DNA of 64,000 nucleotides from Bacteroidales bacterium (GCA_022837485.1 JALHHH010000003.1:42153-106152); one strand, 5' to 3'. Positions 9,681 through 18,785 are shown, numbered from the stretch's first letter. The notes: a model not told the origin generated them from the letters alone. Translations and numbers: made by a program.

Positions 9681-9950
9681 TTATGTTGAAATCTTGAAAT
9701 CGTTGTATTGTTTTGGAACAGTTTCCTGAACATCGGCACGGCTGACCTTGCAGCACAACATCCCCTTGCGGCACCATTGCACAAAATGATCAAGATTTTG
9801 TTCCTCACCTTCAGCATGAATTATAACATCACGGTCTGTGGTATACATAATAAAACCCTTAACATCAAATTCAACCGCTTTTTCCAAAGCGTAAAACCTG
9901 AATCCGGTTTTGTAAAGTTTGCCTTGTAATAACAATTTGTATGCTCTCAT
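9681..9950 (-). CDS. Acylphosphatase-like protein with altered active site
   Basis: 89 residues, the normal size for the family, which hydrolyses acyl phosphates such as acetyl or carbamoyl phosphate in the cytoplasm. The phosphate-binding loop ends in the conserved TGFRFYA with the catalytic Arg at residue 18. The second strand reads VKGFIMYTTDRDV where the family has VxGxVxNxxDGxV. The catalytic Asn is therefore a Tyr (residue 36), and the following DG is DR. The protein probably folds as an acylphosphatase but may have lost or changed activity. A possible promoter lies at 10108-10115. Confidence 0.8.
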   Translation of the reverse strand: MRAYKLLLQGKLYKTGFRFYALEKAVEFDVKGFIMYTTDRDVIIHAEGEEQNLDHFVQWCRKGMLCCKVSRADVQETVPKQYNDFKIST

Positions 9951-10333
9951 AATGCAGTAACGATGTATTAATAGTAAGTATAGGATGTCGTACCCGGGTT
10001 CAAAAATCTTAGTTCTACCCTTGAATCACCCCATCCTGCCCGGCCCCTCATACTGCACGGAGTTTACTAACCGGCTTATACCGCAGGCTAAAGAAATTTT
10101 GAACATGCAAAGATAAAAACAAAGACAAGAAAACAATAAATTTTATTACTTTTTAATGATATTATTTTACTGTCAAAATATAATATGAGCAAAACAGCCG
10201 TTATTAATGCCATGTACAACATTAATCAAATATTTAATATGTAATTATTTTTTACACACCCTGAATTTGCCACCTCCATAGGTATTACTGTCATTTTAGA
10301 ACGGTGAAAATCAAGGGGAACGAAAGAGAGCTT
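9951..10333. other. AT-rich intergenic region
   Basis: 383 bases between the acylphosphatase gene and the end of the GH18 gene, both on the minus strand. The right half is strongly AT-rich. It likely holds the acylphosphatase promoter. No gene or convincing hairpin was seen. Confidence 0.4.
10108..10115 (-). promoter_or_regulatory. Possible -7 box for the acylphosphatase gene
   Basis: CAAAGATA on the plus strand reads TATCTTTG on the minus strand, matching TAnnTTTG. It is about 160 bases upstream of the acylphosphatase start, inside an AT-rich tract where chance matches are likelier. Confidence 0.35.
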
Positions 10334-12094
10334 TTACTGAATTACAAGGCGGGTTGTTGCAGAATAATTGTTTGCAGAATAAACGAGCAGGTAAATCCCG
10401 GGATTTAACCCCGAAAGGGAAAGAAAGGTTTCAGAGCTTTCGGGTAAAAGCGGTCCGGCAACAAGGCGGCCATCCGCGCTAAAAATTCGGATTACCGGGT
10501 TCCGCGGTTTCTCTGCTAATGTCTGGATGCAAAGCCAGTCGGTTGCCGGATTCGGAAAAACACGGAGATATTCTTCCGGTTCAAAATCGTACATACCGGC
10601 TGTGGGACATGCATAATGCAGAATATAGCCGGCAAAGTTAGTCTGGTTGTCGGATTTGAATCTGAGCGAAAAGGATTCGGTAGTTGTTTGCACTGCCGGG
10701 GGGACTGTATTCCCCGAAAGGGCCAGGAGCAGGGGCGCTGAAGTGTTTGCCCCGTCGTAAATCCACAGCGAATCGTATCCGGTTTCAAGGCTCAGGCTTT
10801 CAAACGAAAGGGTCAGCGGTCCGGGCCAGGATGCGGTGACCGTTTCGGTATAATCTTCAACGGCACCGTAATTGAACCATGGTCCTCCGGTATCAGCAAG
10901 GGTATCGGCACATTTCACGAGGGGGGTTCCGGTAAACTTTGTTTCAATAAGGTTCCAGAGTTCGCTGCGGCCGTTATCGTAACCCAGCGCCCAGATTCCA
11001 ATTCCGGCTGTGTTACGCCGGTTCACCAGATCGTACTTAACTCCCAGACTTCGCACATCGTCGTAAAAACACTGTCGCCAATGGGTAGTAAAGAAACTGA
11101 AATACGGATTGTAGCTGCGGTAATCCCAATAGTGGTTTTCCGGTGAATAATTACCGCTGCTGCCAGCCATTATGGTGCGGTAGAGCACTGCGGAGCCTGT
11201 TCCGGTAGTATTTGCCGGAAATGTATTGGCGGTTACGGGCCATTCCCTTCCGTAATAAGGCACCCCAATCAGGATTTTATCCGGTTTAACTCCGGCAGCC
11301 TGGTAACTTGTCAGAGAACGTGCCACCCCGTAAGGAAAGGTTCCCGACATTGGCCACAGCCCGGAAACCGGACCCGCCATGGAGCTGCCTCCCCAATAGT
11401 AATCGTAAGCCATGATCATTACGAGATCAAGCACCGGACCCAGCGCCTGCATATCGAAGGTATTGTTCCAGTTAACAGCCGGGGCAGCAATGCTCAGCTC
11501 AGTACCGGGAGCAGCAACGTGAAGAGCCCCGGCAAGCGACGTTATATAATCGGTCATCGGCTGTTTCTGAGAGGATGGCACCGCTTCAAAATCGATGTTT
11601 ATCCCGTGCGCTCCCCGTTCAAGCACCTTATCGATAAGGTTCATGGTAAGATTCTGCATTGCCTGGGGATTTCCGAAAAAGGTTGCATGGCCCGAAAAGA
11701 GGGTTACGCATAAATGTACCTTCACTCCCCGCGCCAGGGCAGTATCGATAACCGCTGCCGTTTCCCAGTCGTGAGTGGTAATCGGATTGCCGGTTGCAGG
11801 ATCCACCTCGTAGGAAAAATAACACAAATCCGAAAGCAGATCCCAGCGGTAATTTACCCAGGAGCTGCCGCTCCAGTAAGGATGATATCCAAACACCCGC
11901 TTGTTCAGCGAAGTTCTGGCAGCAGCCTGTTCCATGCGGCCGCTGAATTGATTTATGCTGTCGTATTCCAAATCGCCAAGTCTGCCCATTGCCGACCAGG
12001 CAGCCGATTGTTCCATGTGAACGGAATGTGCAGACTGGGCATGAAGGCCGGCAGCCGCAGAAATGATCAACAGAAAGGCGAGCAGTCGTTTCAT
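10334..12094 (-). CDS. Secreted GH18 glycoside hydrolase with CUB-like and T9SS domains
   Basis: 586 residues with a signal peptide ending LHAQ. Residues about 50-370 form a GH18 TIM barrel: RVFGYHPYW on strand 1, then GINIDFEAV with the catalytic Glu at residue 170 and supporting Asp168. The GxNIDFE form is typical of the YaaH-like GH18 subgroup, many of which cut beta-1,4-GlcNAc bonds in chitin or peptidoglycan. A CUB-like domain follows at about 385-490 (CADTLADTGG, YDSLWIYDGA), then a type A T9SS sorting domain ending TTRLVIQ. Predicted as a surface or released glycosidase. The substrate is not shown by the sequence. Confidence 0.87.
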   Translation of the reverse strand: MKRLLAFLLIISAAAGLHAQSAHSVHMEQSAAWSAMGRLGDLEYDSINQFSGRMEQAAARTSLNKRVFGYHPYWSGSSWVNYRWDLLSDLCYFSYEVDPATGNPITTHDWETAAVIDTALARGVKVHLCVTLFSGHATFFGNPQAMQNLTMNLIDKVLERGAHGINIDFEAVPSSQKQPMTDYITSLAGALHVAAPGTELSIAAPAVNWNNTFDMQALGPVLDLVMIMAYDYYWGGSSMAGPVSGLWPMSGTFPYGVARSLTSYQAAGVKPDKILIGVPYYGREWPVTANTFPANTTGTGSAVLYRTIMAGSSGNYSPENHYWDYRSYNPYFSFFTTHWRQCFYDDVRSLGVKYDLVNRRNTAGIGIWALGYDNGRSELWNLIETKFTGTPLVKCADTLADTGGPWFNYGAVEDYTETVTASWPGPLTLSFESLSLETGYDSLWIYDGANTSAPLLLALSGNTVPPAVQTTTESFSLRFKSDNQTNFAGYILHYACPTAGMYDFEPEEYLRVFPNPATDWLCIQTLAEKPRNPVIRIFSADGRLVAGPLLPESSETFLSLSGLNPGIYLLVYSANNYSATTRLVIQ

Positions 12095-12314
12095 AGGTAA
12101 GTTGTTACAAGTTTGTCAGAGCCACAGAGTTCAGGCCCGGCTTCCGGGAATGATCCGGATTAATCGCCTGCTGTAACCAGGCCTTCATAGGTCTGAGGTA
12201 ACTGCCGGCAGTCCCGGCAGATCCGGGGTACCGGCACTTTAATGCCATGAATGCATATTGTTATTCCCTTTACCGCTGAACCAGGTCCACGACCGGCCAT
12301 ACAGCCGGTAAAAA

Positions 12315-14477
12315 CTAGTTAACCAGCGTCATCTCATCCACCAGGTGTCCGGCACCTGCCAGCTTATCGATTACAAACAGACAGTAGCGGATATCGATGC
12401 TGATGTTCCGGCACTGATCGGGGTCGTACATCAGGTCGCTCATCGTACCTTCCCAGTTCCGGTCGAAATTAACGCCAATGAGATTTCCGTCGGCATCCAG
12501 TACCGGACTTCCTGAATTTCCTCCCGTTGTATGGTTACTGGCAATAAAGGCGATGCGCATGGTTCCGTCGGGTGCGGCATATCTTCCGTAATCTTTATTG
12601 CGGAAAAGTTCTTTCAGCTTAGGCTCAACCACATAATCGTAGATATCCGGATCTTCCTTCTCCATTATTCCTTCGAGGGTGGTGTAATGACGGTAGTGAA
12701 CGGCATCCCTCGGAAAGTAGTCATCCACTTTTCCGTAGGTTACCCTGAGGGTGGAATTGGCATCGGGATAGAAACGCCGGTTTGGCTGAAATTCCATAAG
12801 TCCCTGCATATAAATCCGCTGCAGGCTGTCGGTGTGCGCATTCAGTATTGCAAGTTCCGGCTGCAGACGATTGAAATAGTGATTATACACGCCCGAGGCC
12901 AGCTTATAGACCGGATCGGATGTAATCTTCTTCACTTTTTTTGTTTTAAATCCATTCAGCAGTTCGTTCACCTTTTGCCGATCGGCAAACATACTGTTGT
13001 CGAACAGATCTTTGGCCCAGGCTTCATAATTGCTTCCATAGGGAATGGAAGCCTGAACAAGTTCTACCGGAATTCTTCCGCTTTCCTGGTGTTCGAACCA
13101 GTCCTGCATCAGGGTGGCAAAAACACTCCGGTCGACAGGCATGTGGTAGTTTTTATAATATCCGTCGGCGGTCTGTTTAAGCTGTTCAATAATTTTTCCC
13201 ACCTGTTCCGGATTACCGGAGGCATTTTCTGCAGCCGAAACAAGGCGACTGAATGAATAGGCAAAGCGAAAGGCTTCTACTCCAAGGGCGGCTTCAATGA
13301 GGTAGGTTTCATCTTCGTTGAGTCCGGAAAGGCGGGCATAGAGTGCCTCAAACTCAGGCACAAGTTTTCCGTACTTACTGTTTCTTAATGGGTCGGCCGA
13401 TGCCCATTCCATAAATCCTTGCTCGAGCTTTTGTTTTTTCTCGATGGCATTCAGGCGTTTGATGCCCCGGTTTTCTCCGATCATCTTTTTCCAGTAGTTG
13501 GCAACTCCTGCATGCTTGGCAGAATACTGAATTCTTACCAGATCGCTTTGATTCATGTAACGGTCGAAGATGTCGAGGCGCTTGCCGCGAAGTCGTATAG
13601 CCGGAGGATTTTCGGTTCCGGTAATCATTTCAATGGCATGTGAGGGAAGGTACTCCTGCGTTGTTCCGGGATATCCGAAGACAAAGGTAAAATCGCCCTT
13701 TTCAGCACCTTTCAGAGAAATATTCAGATGACGTTTCGGAACATAGGGCACGTTGTCGGGCGAATAATCGGCCGGTTTGTTATCCTTACCCGCATAGATG
13801 CGAAACAGCGAGAAGTCGCCGGTATGGCGGGGCCACATCCAGTTGTCGGTATCGCCGCCGAACTTACCAATGTTTGATGGAGGTGCTCCGACCAACCGTA
13901 CGTCGTTAAAAGTTTCGGTTACAAAAAGATAATACTCATTGCCATAATAGAACGGTCGTACCCTTGCATTGTAGTGCGTATTTTCTATTGCAGCTTTTTC
14001 TATTCCCGCGATGTTCTCCCGGATCTTCTCGCTTCTGGCTTTTTCCGACATACCTGGTTCCACGCCTGCAAGGGCTTTTGCGGTTACGTCTTCCATACGG
14101 ATAAGCAGGGTAACGCTTAGTCCGGGGTTTGAAAGTTCTTCGGATTGGTTCATCGCCCAGAAACCGGTGGTCAGATAGTCGTGTTCAATAGTGCTGTGAG
14201 CCTGAATCTGACCGTAACCGCAGTGGTGATTGGTAAGGATAAGTCCCTGATCGGAAATGATTTCGGCAGTACATCCCCTGCCAAACAGCAGGATTGCGTC
14301 TTTTAGGCTCGATTTGTTGATGCTGTAAATATCTTCGGCGCTGATGCGCATGCCCATACTTTTCATCTCGGGCTCGTTGAGCTGCTCCAGAAGAATGGGG
14401 AGCCACATGCCTTCACCTGCCCGGACGGGACCAAAAGAAATAAGTACAACCAGAAACAGAAAAACTAACTTTTTCAT
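12315..14477 (-). CDS. dpp11: S46 dipeptidyl-peptidase of DPP11 type (Asp/Glu-specific)
   Basis: 720 residues, exactly the usual length, with a signal peptide ending PVRA. The chymotrypsin-like catalytic His is residue 85 (LTNHHCGYG), the likely Asp is 221 (TGDFSLFR), and the nucleophile is Ser655 in GGNSGSP. Family knowledge: S46 enzymes remove dipeptides in the periplasm. Residue 673 separates DPP7 (Gly, hydrophobic P1) from DPP11 (Arg, acidic P1). Here residue 673 is Arg, in NFDRNWEG, so DPP11 specificity is predicted. It would feed Asp/Glu-rich dipeptides to a cell using amino acids. No T9SS signal is present, in keeping with a periplasmic enzyme. Confidence 0.92.
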   Translation of the reverse strand: MKKLVFLFLVVLISFGPVRAGEGMWLPILLEQLNEPEMKSMGMRISAEDIYSINKSSLKDAILLFGRGCTAEIISDQGLILTNHHCGYGQIQAHSTIEHDYLTTGFWAMNQSEELSNPGLSVTLLIRMEDVTAKALAGVEPGMSEKARSEKIRENIAGIEKAAIENTHYNARVRPFYYGNEYYLFVTETFNDVRLVGAPPSNIGKFGGDTDNWMWPRHTGDFSLFRIYAGKDNKPADYSPDNVPYVPKRHLNISLKGAEKGDFTFVFGYPGTTQEYLPSHAIEMITGTENPPAIRLRGKRLDIFDRYMNQSDLVRIQYSAKHAGVANYWKKMIGENRGIKRLNAIEKKQKLEQGFMEWASADPLRNSKYGKLVPEFEALYARLSGLNEDETYLIEAALGVEAFRFAYSFSRLVSAAENASGNPEQVGKIIEQLKQTADGYYKNYHMPVDRSVFATLMQDWFEHQESGRIPVELVQASIPYGSNYEAWAKDLFDNSMFADRQKVNELLNGFKTKKVKKITSDPVYKLASGVYNHYFNRLQPELAILNAHTDSLQRIYMQGLMEFQPNRRFYPDANSTLRVTYGKVDDYFPRDAVHYRHYTTLEGIMEKEDPDIYDYVVEPKLKELFRNKDYGRYAAPDGTMRIAFIASNHTTGGNSGSPVLDADGNLIGVNFDRNWEGTMSDLMYDPDQCRNISIDIRYCLFVIDKLAGAGHLVDEMTLVN

Positions 14478-14529
14478 CGTATCAAGAAATTCGTGGTTCA
14501 GTTATTATTAGGCAAAGCAATTTAATATA

Positions 14530-14563
14530 GGCCCTCCGCCGGCATCACCGGCAACGGAGGGCC
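14530..14563 (-). terminator. GC-rich hairpin after ridA
   Basis: GGCCCTCCG pairs with CGGAGGGCC and an inner GCCGG pairs with CCGGC, making a very stable stem just past ridA. The bases after it on the minus strand are AT-rich (TATATTAAATT) but not a pure T-run. Confidence 0.6.
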
Positions 14564-14579
14564 TTGTAAAAAAAACGGC

Positions 14580-14957
14580 TTATTTCACAGCAATGGTTTC
14601 AATTTCAACCAGAACGCCGAGAGGCAGTTTCACAACACCATAGGCAGCACGTGCCGGAGGGTTTTCGGGATAAAATTTACCGTAAACTTCATTCATGGGA
14701 ACAAAATTGTCCATGTCATTCAGCAGACAGGTTGATTTAACCACATCGTTGTAGCTGTATCCGGCAGCCTGCAGAATGGCTCCGATGTTTTTCATCACCT
14801 GCTCGGTTTGCTCTTTGATGCCGCCTTCGATGATTTTGCCTGTTGCCGGATCTATGGGGATCTGACCGGAGATAAACAGCATACCGTTCGTTTCAATTGC
14901 CTGACTGTAAGGACCTACAGCCTTAGGTGCGTTTTCAGTGTGAATTACTTTCTTCAT
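14580..14957 (-). CDS. ridA: RidA family enamine/imine deaminase
   Basis: 125 residues, full length. RidA hydrolyses reactive 2-aminoacrylate-type enamines made by PLP enzymes, protecting them from damage. Visible family marks are VGPYSQAI near residue 17, [19 protein letters not shown], and [13 protein letters not shown] with the conserved carboxylate-binding Arg, ending VEIETIAV. It has its own likely promoter at 15085-15092 and a following hairpin. The neighbouring pab genes include a PLP-type lyase, but a functional link is only suggestive. Confidence 0.93.
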   Translation of the reverse strand: MKKVIHTENAPKAVGPYSQAIETNGMLFISGQIPIDPATGKIIEGGIKEQTEQVMKNIGAILQAAGYSYNDVVKSTCLLNDMDNFVPMNEVYGKFYPENPPARAAYGVVKLPLGVLVEIETIAVK

Positions 14958-15084
14958 GATCGTTTGTTTATAAAAGGTTTTCAGAGTTTTTCGTGTTCCA
15001 TCCGGCAGCTTATTGCGTCCGGATCCGGTATTCGTCTAACTTCGGGTTTTTTATGCTGTTTGCGGATCTGTACCGGTGAGGGAT

Positions 15085-15092
15085 CAAAATTA
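15085..15092 (-). promoter_or_regulatory. -7 promoter box for ridA
   Basis: CAAAATTA on the plus strand is TAATTTTG on the minus strand, a full TAnnTTTG match, about 128 bases upstream of the ridA start in the 215-base gap before the MFS gene. Confidence 0.45.
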
Positions 15093-15123
15093 AGGGTTTT
15101 AACCCAATTTCCCTATTTCTTTC

Positions 15124-15133
15124 CCCGAAAGGG
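15124..15133. repeat. CCCGAAAGGG palindromic 10-mer, intergenic copy
   Basis: One of at least nine exact copies in the window. The others begin at 10410, 10713, 36276 (reverse), 36936, 37212, 43992, 45627 and 61333. The motif can form a CCC/GGG mini-hairpin around a GAAA tetraloop. This copy is non-coding, so protein sequence does not explain it. Confidence 0.5.
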
Positions 15134-15172
15134 CAGCAGATCGTAATTGCTTTCGCGGAAAAATAACCCGGA

Positions 15173-16432
15173 TCAGGCCTGCCCTGTGATTCTCTTATCG
15201 CTGGCGTTATAGAAAGGCATCAGCAGTATAAGTATCCCGGAAACGGCCGTAAGCGCCATACCTACTCCCCACCGGTCGGCCAAAAAACCCAGAGCCGGAG
15301 CAATAAGAGCGGCAAAAATGGTTTCGGCCTGCGACTCAGCAGATAGTGCTGTTGCCAGTACATCTTTTTCGAGTCGCTCCGCAACTATCGAAATACCAAT
15401 GGGTTTTCGCAGATTCTCAACAAGATAGATTCCCGTATAGCAAATCACGGCTCCCAGAAACCAGGCATAATGAAACAGCAATCCGCTTACCAGTCCGAGC
15501 ATCAGGCCCGCCAGCATGGTAACGTTCAAAGGTTTTGCCAGCGAAACGAACCGCTCGGCAAAACGGCCCGAATGCCTGGCCATATATGCGGTAAGCAGGT
15601 AGATTATTGAAAAAACGATACCAACCATAAGGGCCGAACGCTGACGGGTTTCGAGGTAAACGAAGAACGGCAGGCTTAAGGCAAAGGTTTTAATGACCGG
15701 CTGAAGGTAATCTTTTACGGCCTTGTAATATCCGGTATAAACCGCCTGGGTCAGAATTGCTCTGAGGATGCCGGTATTGCGGAACGAAACCACAAAATCG
15801 GAAATAACCGACCGGAAATTCCGAATAATTTCCCCCTTTTTCAAATTCCGTCTTTGTCCGTCGAGTTCACGGGGATAGGTTGTCATGAGCCACAGATCGG
15901 CAAGATAGGGAAGTACGGAAAAGAGAAAGACCATACGGTAGCTGCCTGTAAAAAAGACGATTGCAGCCGCCAGCAGTGCCGAAAGCGCCGAACCCATCTG
16001 CGACCATGAACGGGTATGTCCGTAATAATGTACTTTCTGATCCTGCCATCCCTTTATTTTCAGATATTCGAAGATCATTGCCTTATGCGTCCCCGTTCGG
16101 AATGCGTCGCCGTAAGCATAAAAAAGGATGGCTGCCACGAACATCCAGTACTGGTGCGAAAAGAAGAAGACAATAAAAGAGACGATGTAAAATGCGAAAG
16201 CCGAAATCATGCTCCGCCGCCGGCCCAGACTGTCGCTCAGCACTCCGGTCGGAATTTCGAAAAGGTTGATGGTAATTTCGCGGATGGCATAAAGGGTTCC
16301 TATTTCCAGAAAACTCAGTCCCTTCTCCAGAAAAAACAACAGCAGAAAAGGCTCGAAGAACCTCAGGTTTTTAAAGAACCCGTATGCACAGAATTTGTAA
16401 TACTGCCGGTCTTTCAGAAAGGTAAGTGCCAT
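15173..16432 (-). CDS. Major facilitator superfamily transporter
   Basis: 419 residues with about 12 hydrophobic segments. The loop after helix 2 carries the MFS motif A variant GVLSDSLGRRRS, the signature of secondary carriers in the inner membrane. It starts 59 bases after pabC on the same strand and may be cotranscribed with pabB-pabC. That placement does not prove a pABA- or folate-linked substrate. Drug or metabolite efflux is the commonest role of such short MFS proteins; the substrate is unknown. Confidence 0.82.
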   Translation of the reverse strand: MALTFLKDRQYYKFCAYGFFKNLRFFEPFLLLFFLEKGLSFLEIGTLYAIREITINLFEIPTGVLSDSLGRRRSMISAFAFYIVSFIVFFFSHQYWMFVAAILFYAYGDAFRTGTHKAMIFEYLKIKGWQDQKVHYYGHTRSWSQMGSALSALLAAAIVFFTGSYRMVFLFSVLPYLADLWLMTTYPRELDGQRRNLKKGEIIRNFRSVISDFVVSFRNTGILRAILTQAVYTGYYKAVKDYLQPVIKTFALSLPFFVYLETRQRSALMVGIVFSIIYLLTAYMARHSGRFAERFVSLAKPLNVTMLAGLMLGLVSGLLFHYAWFLGAVICYTGIYLVENLRKPIGISIVAERLEKDVLATALSAESQAETIFAALIAPALGFLADRWGVGMALTAVSGILILLMPFYNASDKRITGQA

Positions 16433-16491
16433 AATTGCAAATCGTGCTGAAAGTTACAAAACAATACCGCTGCCATCGTTTATAATCGCGG

Positions 16492-17097
16492 TCAAACGAT
16501 GCGGTGGATGCTGAACGCTTCGCTTTCCCGGAATCCGCGAAGTGCGTTGACCGTCAGCACCCTGCTGAAAAGATGCAGATCACCGGCCCGTATCCCGGCT
16601 TCTTCGGCAATTCCTTCAGCCAGAAGCCGTGCCCGGCAAGTGCCCTGCAGCAGGGGGTGCACCGGGGTGTACCATTTGTTGCCGCTTTTCAGCAGAAGAT
16701 TGGCGATGGAAGTATCCGTAATTCTTCCGTTGCGAACGATCAGCACATCGTCGCACATGCCCCTTCGCGCAAAAAGCCTGTCCAGATCCCTTCGGTCGCA
16801 ATATTTATACGGATAGTCCATTCCATCATCCGTAAGAAGTCTCAGCGAATTAACGGGCCGGTGAATATGGGGTACCCAGACAGCAGTTTGTTCGCCGGCT
16901 GCATAGTTGATACGGCAGCGCACACTTCCGGTTTCAAAACCGGAGGGAGGAATCAGTAAGGCTTCCTGAAGCATTGCCCGCATTCCCCAGAGGGCTTCGG
17001 ACGAGGAAGCAACCCGAGCGGCATGCCAGCTCAGATTCTGAGCAACTCCATCGACAACAAGTATGGTTTCAAACAATGGGGACATACACTTTATCAA
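16492..17097 (-). CDS. pabC: Class IV aminotransferase, probable aminodeoxychorismate lyase
   Basis: 201 residues, somewhat short for the fold. PabC uses PLP to split 4-amino-4-deoxychorismate into p-aminobenzoate and pyruvate. It opens with LFETILVVDG, as in the family; the likely PLP Lys is in YPYKYCDR. The cofactor loop reads ITDTSIANLLL, with Asp where many members have Glu, and is followed by PLLQGTCRARLL. The start overlaps pabB by 29 bases (or 17 if Met5 is used), which points to translational coupling. Assigned to PabC rather than an amino acid transaminase because of the adjoining pabB and facing pabA. Confidence 0.82.
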   Translation of the reverse strand: MIKCMSPLFETILVVDGVAQNLSWHAARVASSSEALWGMRAMLQEALLIPPSGFETGSVRCRINYAAGEQTAVWVPHIHRPVNSLRLLTDDGMDYPYKYCDRRDLDRLFARRGMCDDVLIVRNGRITDTSIANLLLKSGNKWYTPVHPLLQGTCRARLLAEGIAEEAGIRAGDLHLFSRVLTVNALRGFRESEAFSIHRIV

Positions 17098-18043
17098 TTA
17101 GTTCGCGGTATTCCGATTCCGGATTGCTGTTGATGGTGATCCCTCCCCCACTGCGGAAAACCGTATTTCCGCCTTCCCGGGCCAGGAAGCGAATCATAAC
17201 GGCAGAATCGAGGCCTTCGCCGTCGAAGATGCCGCAAACTCCGGTATAATATCCCCTGTCACTTGTTTCTGCCTTACGGATGATTTCCAGGGTTTTGGCT
17301 TTAGGGGCACCCGAGATGCTTCCGGCAGGCAGCAAGGCAGCAAATATTTCCCCGAGACGGGAAGGCCAGTCGGCGAAAAGCATACCGGAAATTTCCGAAC
17401 TGGCCTGAAGCAGCCGCCTTTCGTGGGTTCGTATTTCTTCAAGATACCGGAAACGCTTGACCCTGACCTCAGACGCTACCATACTCAGGTCGTTGCGGAT
17501 GAGGTCAACGATGGTGTGATGCTCGGCCATCTCCTTGGCATCGCTGATAAGCCGGCCGGCGGCACCGGGAATACCGGCGTCGATGGTACCTTTCATGGGG
17601 AAGGAAGAGATCGTATTTCCCAGGATGCGCACAAAACACTCGGGCGAAAAAACCGTAAACTCGTCGCGAAACAAAAGCCGGTACGGGGCACTGCCTGTAT
17701 AAAAGACATCGGCCAGGGAACGGTTGATTTCTACAGGAGTAGGAAAGGTAAGATTAAGCAGGTATGAATCGCCACGCTGCAGTCCGCTCATAACAATACC
17801 GAATGCCTTCAGATAATCGGTGTATGCAGGCGGGTATTTCCTGAATCTGAGGGGATCCTTAAAATGAACTGCAGTGCCGGAAACATTGCCTGCGCCCCTG
17901 AAGTTATACCAGATTCCTTCTTCAGCAGCGCGTACCAGGGGTACCACCATTTCGGAGCCGGTGTCGAATGGCAGAACAAACAAAAAAGGGATCCGCCTGT
18001 TCCCCAGACGGTTCATGTCTTGTATGGCAGCGGCAGATATCAT
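17069..18043 (-). CDS. pabB: Aminodeoxychorismate synthase component I
   Basis: 324 residues: only the chorismate-binding catalytic domain, without the longer N-terminal part seen in E. coli PabB. With ammonia from PabA it converts chorismate into aminodeoxychorismate for folate synthesis. Marks: LPAGSISGAPKAKTLEII, the strongly conserved active-site segment, and RGYYTGVCGIF, then FRSGGGITINSNPESEYREL at the end. It starts 111 bases from the divergent pabA, with a TAATTTTG box at 18061-18068, and overlaps pabC downstream. The order pabB-pabC plus facing pabA makes folate rather than tryptophan synthesis the likelier role. Confidence 0.9.
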   Translation of the reverse strand: MISAAAIQDMNRLGNRRIPFLFVLPFDTGSEMVVPLVRAAEEGIWYNFRGAGNVSGTAVHFKDPLRFRKYPPAYTDYLKAFGIVMSGLQRGDSYLLNLTFPTPVEINRSLADVFYTGSAPYRLLFRDEFTVFSPECFVRILGNTISSFPMKGTIDAGIPGAAGRLISDAKEMAEHHTIVDLIRNDLSMVASEVRVKRFRYLEEIRTHERRLLQASSEISGMLFADWPSRLGEIFAALLPAGSISGAPKAKTLEIIRKAETSDRGYYTGVCGIFDGEGLDSAVMIRFLAREGGNTVFRSGGGITINSNPESEYRELIDKVYVPIV

Positions 18044-18060
18044 GGTTTATTGCGGATATG

Positions 18061-18068
18061 CAAAATTA
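18061..18068 (-). promoter_or_regulatory. -7 promoter box for pabB-pabC
   Basis: CAAAATTA on the plus strand reads TAATTTTG on the minus strand, a full match to TAnnTTTG. It is 18 bases from the pabB start and implies a very short leader. Confidence 0.55.
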
Positions 18069-18128
18069 CGAAAAGGAAAGCTAAGGCGGATGGTTTTAAA
18101 ATCCCCTATTCCGTTTGTACATGTTGCC

Positions 18129-18136
18129 TATTTTTG
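18129..18136 (+). promoter_or_regulatory. -7 promoter box for pabA
   Basis: TATTTTTG matches TAnnTTTG and lies 19 bases before the pabA ATG. With the opposite box at 18061-18068 it forms a compact divergent promoter that could be controlled by one regulator. Confidence 0.55.
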
Positions 18137-18154
18137 CAGGCAATTTACCGGACG

Positions 18155-18727
18155 ATGAAAATCCTGCTTCTCGACAATTACGATTCGTTTACTTATAATC
18201 TGCTTCAGCTGCTGCACGAAGCTGGTGCCCCCGACACCGTTGTGATCCGCAACGATGCCATTAGTCCGGAAGATGCGGCCGGATTTGATGCTGTGGTGAT
18301 ATCTCCCGGGCCCGGCATACCTGAAGAAGCGGGCATAACCATTGAACTTATCCGCCGGTACGGACCGATGAAAAAGATGCTGGGAGTTTGTCTTGGTATG
18401 CAGGCCATGGCCGTTGCATTTGGCGGATCGCTTTGGCAGCCGGGAGAAATACTGCACGGGGAGAGGGTTCGTATTGTCCCTGCAATTCCGGCTGATCCGC
18501 TGTTTACAGGTATGGAACAGGGATTTGAGGCCGGGCTCTACCACAGCTGGGCTGTTGACGCTGCACGCCTCCCGGCTGCTCTTATCCCCACTTCTGCCGA
18601 CAGCCGAGGCATCATTATGAGCCTGAGGCATAATAGTTTCAATATGTGTGGGGTACAATTTCACCCCGAATCCATTATGACTCCCATGGGTCTGTGTATG
18701 ATAAGAAACTGGCTTGGCGAATCGTAA
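18155..18727 (+). CDS. pabA: Aminodeoxychorismate/anthranilate synthase glutamine amidotransferase
   Basis: 190 residues from the ATG at 18155. The frame is open further upstream, but the family N-terminus LLLDNYDSFTYNL begins here and a promoter box is just in front. It is a class I glutamine amidotransferase with nucleophile Cys79 in GVCLGMQA and His170/Glu172 in VQFHPES. It strips ammonia from glutamine for PabB. Some bacteria share one subunit between PabB and TrpE, so a double role is possible. The facing pabB gene supports pabA. The gene ends before a bidirectional terminator at 18786-18826. Confidence 0.92.
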   Translation: MKILLLDNYDSFTYNLLQLLHEAGAPDTVVIRNDAISPEDAAGFDAVVISPGPGIPEEAGITIELIRRYGPMKKMLGVCLGMQAMAVAFGGSLWQPGEILHGERVRIVPAIPADPLFTGMEQGFEAGLYHSWAVDAARLPAALIPTSADSRGIIMSLRHNSFNMCGVQFHPESIMTPMGLCMIRNWLGES

Positions 18728-18785
18728 GCAAACCGGCATCTGACCTTCAGCAGTATATAAGATAAAAGCCTTTTCGGGATAAAAA

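Noticed and set aside
12531..13256. A 241-codon plus-strand frame
   Set aside because: It is opposite the S46 peptidase, whose catalytic residues and full length are intact.
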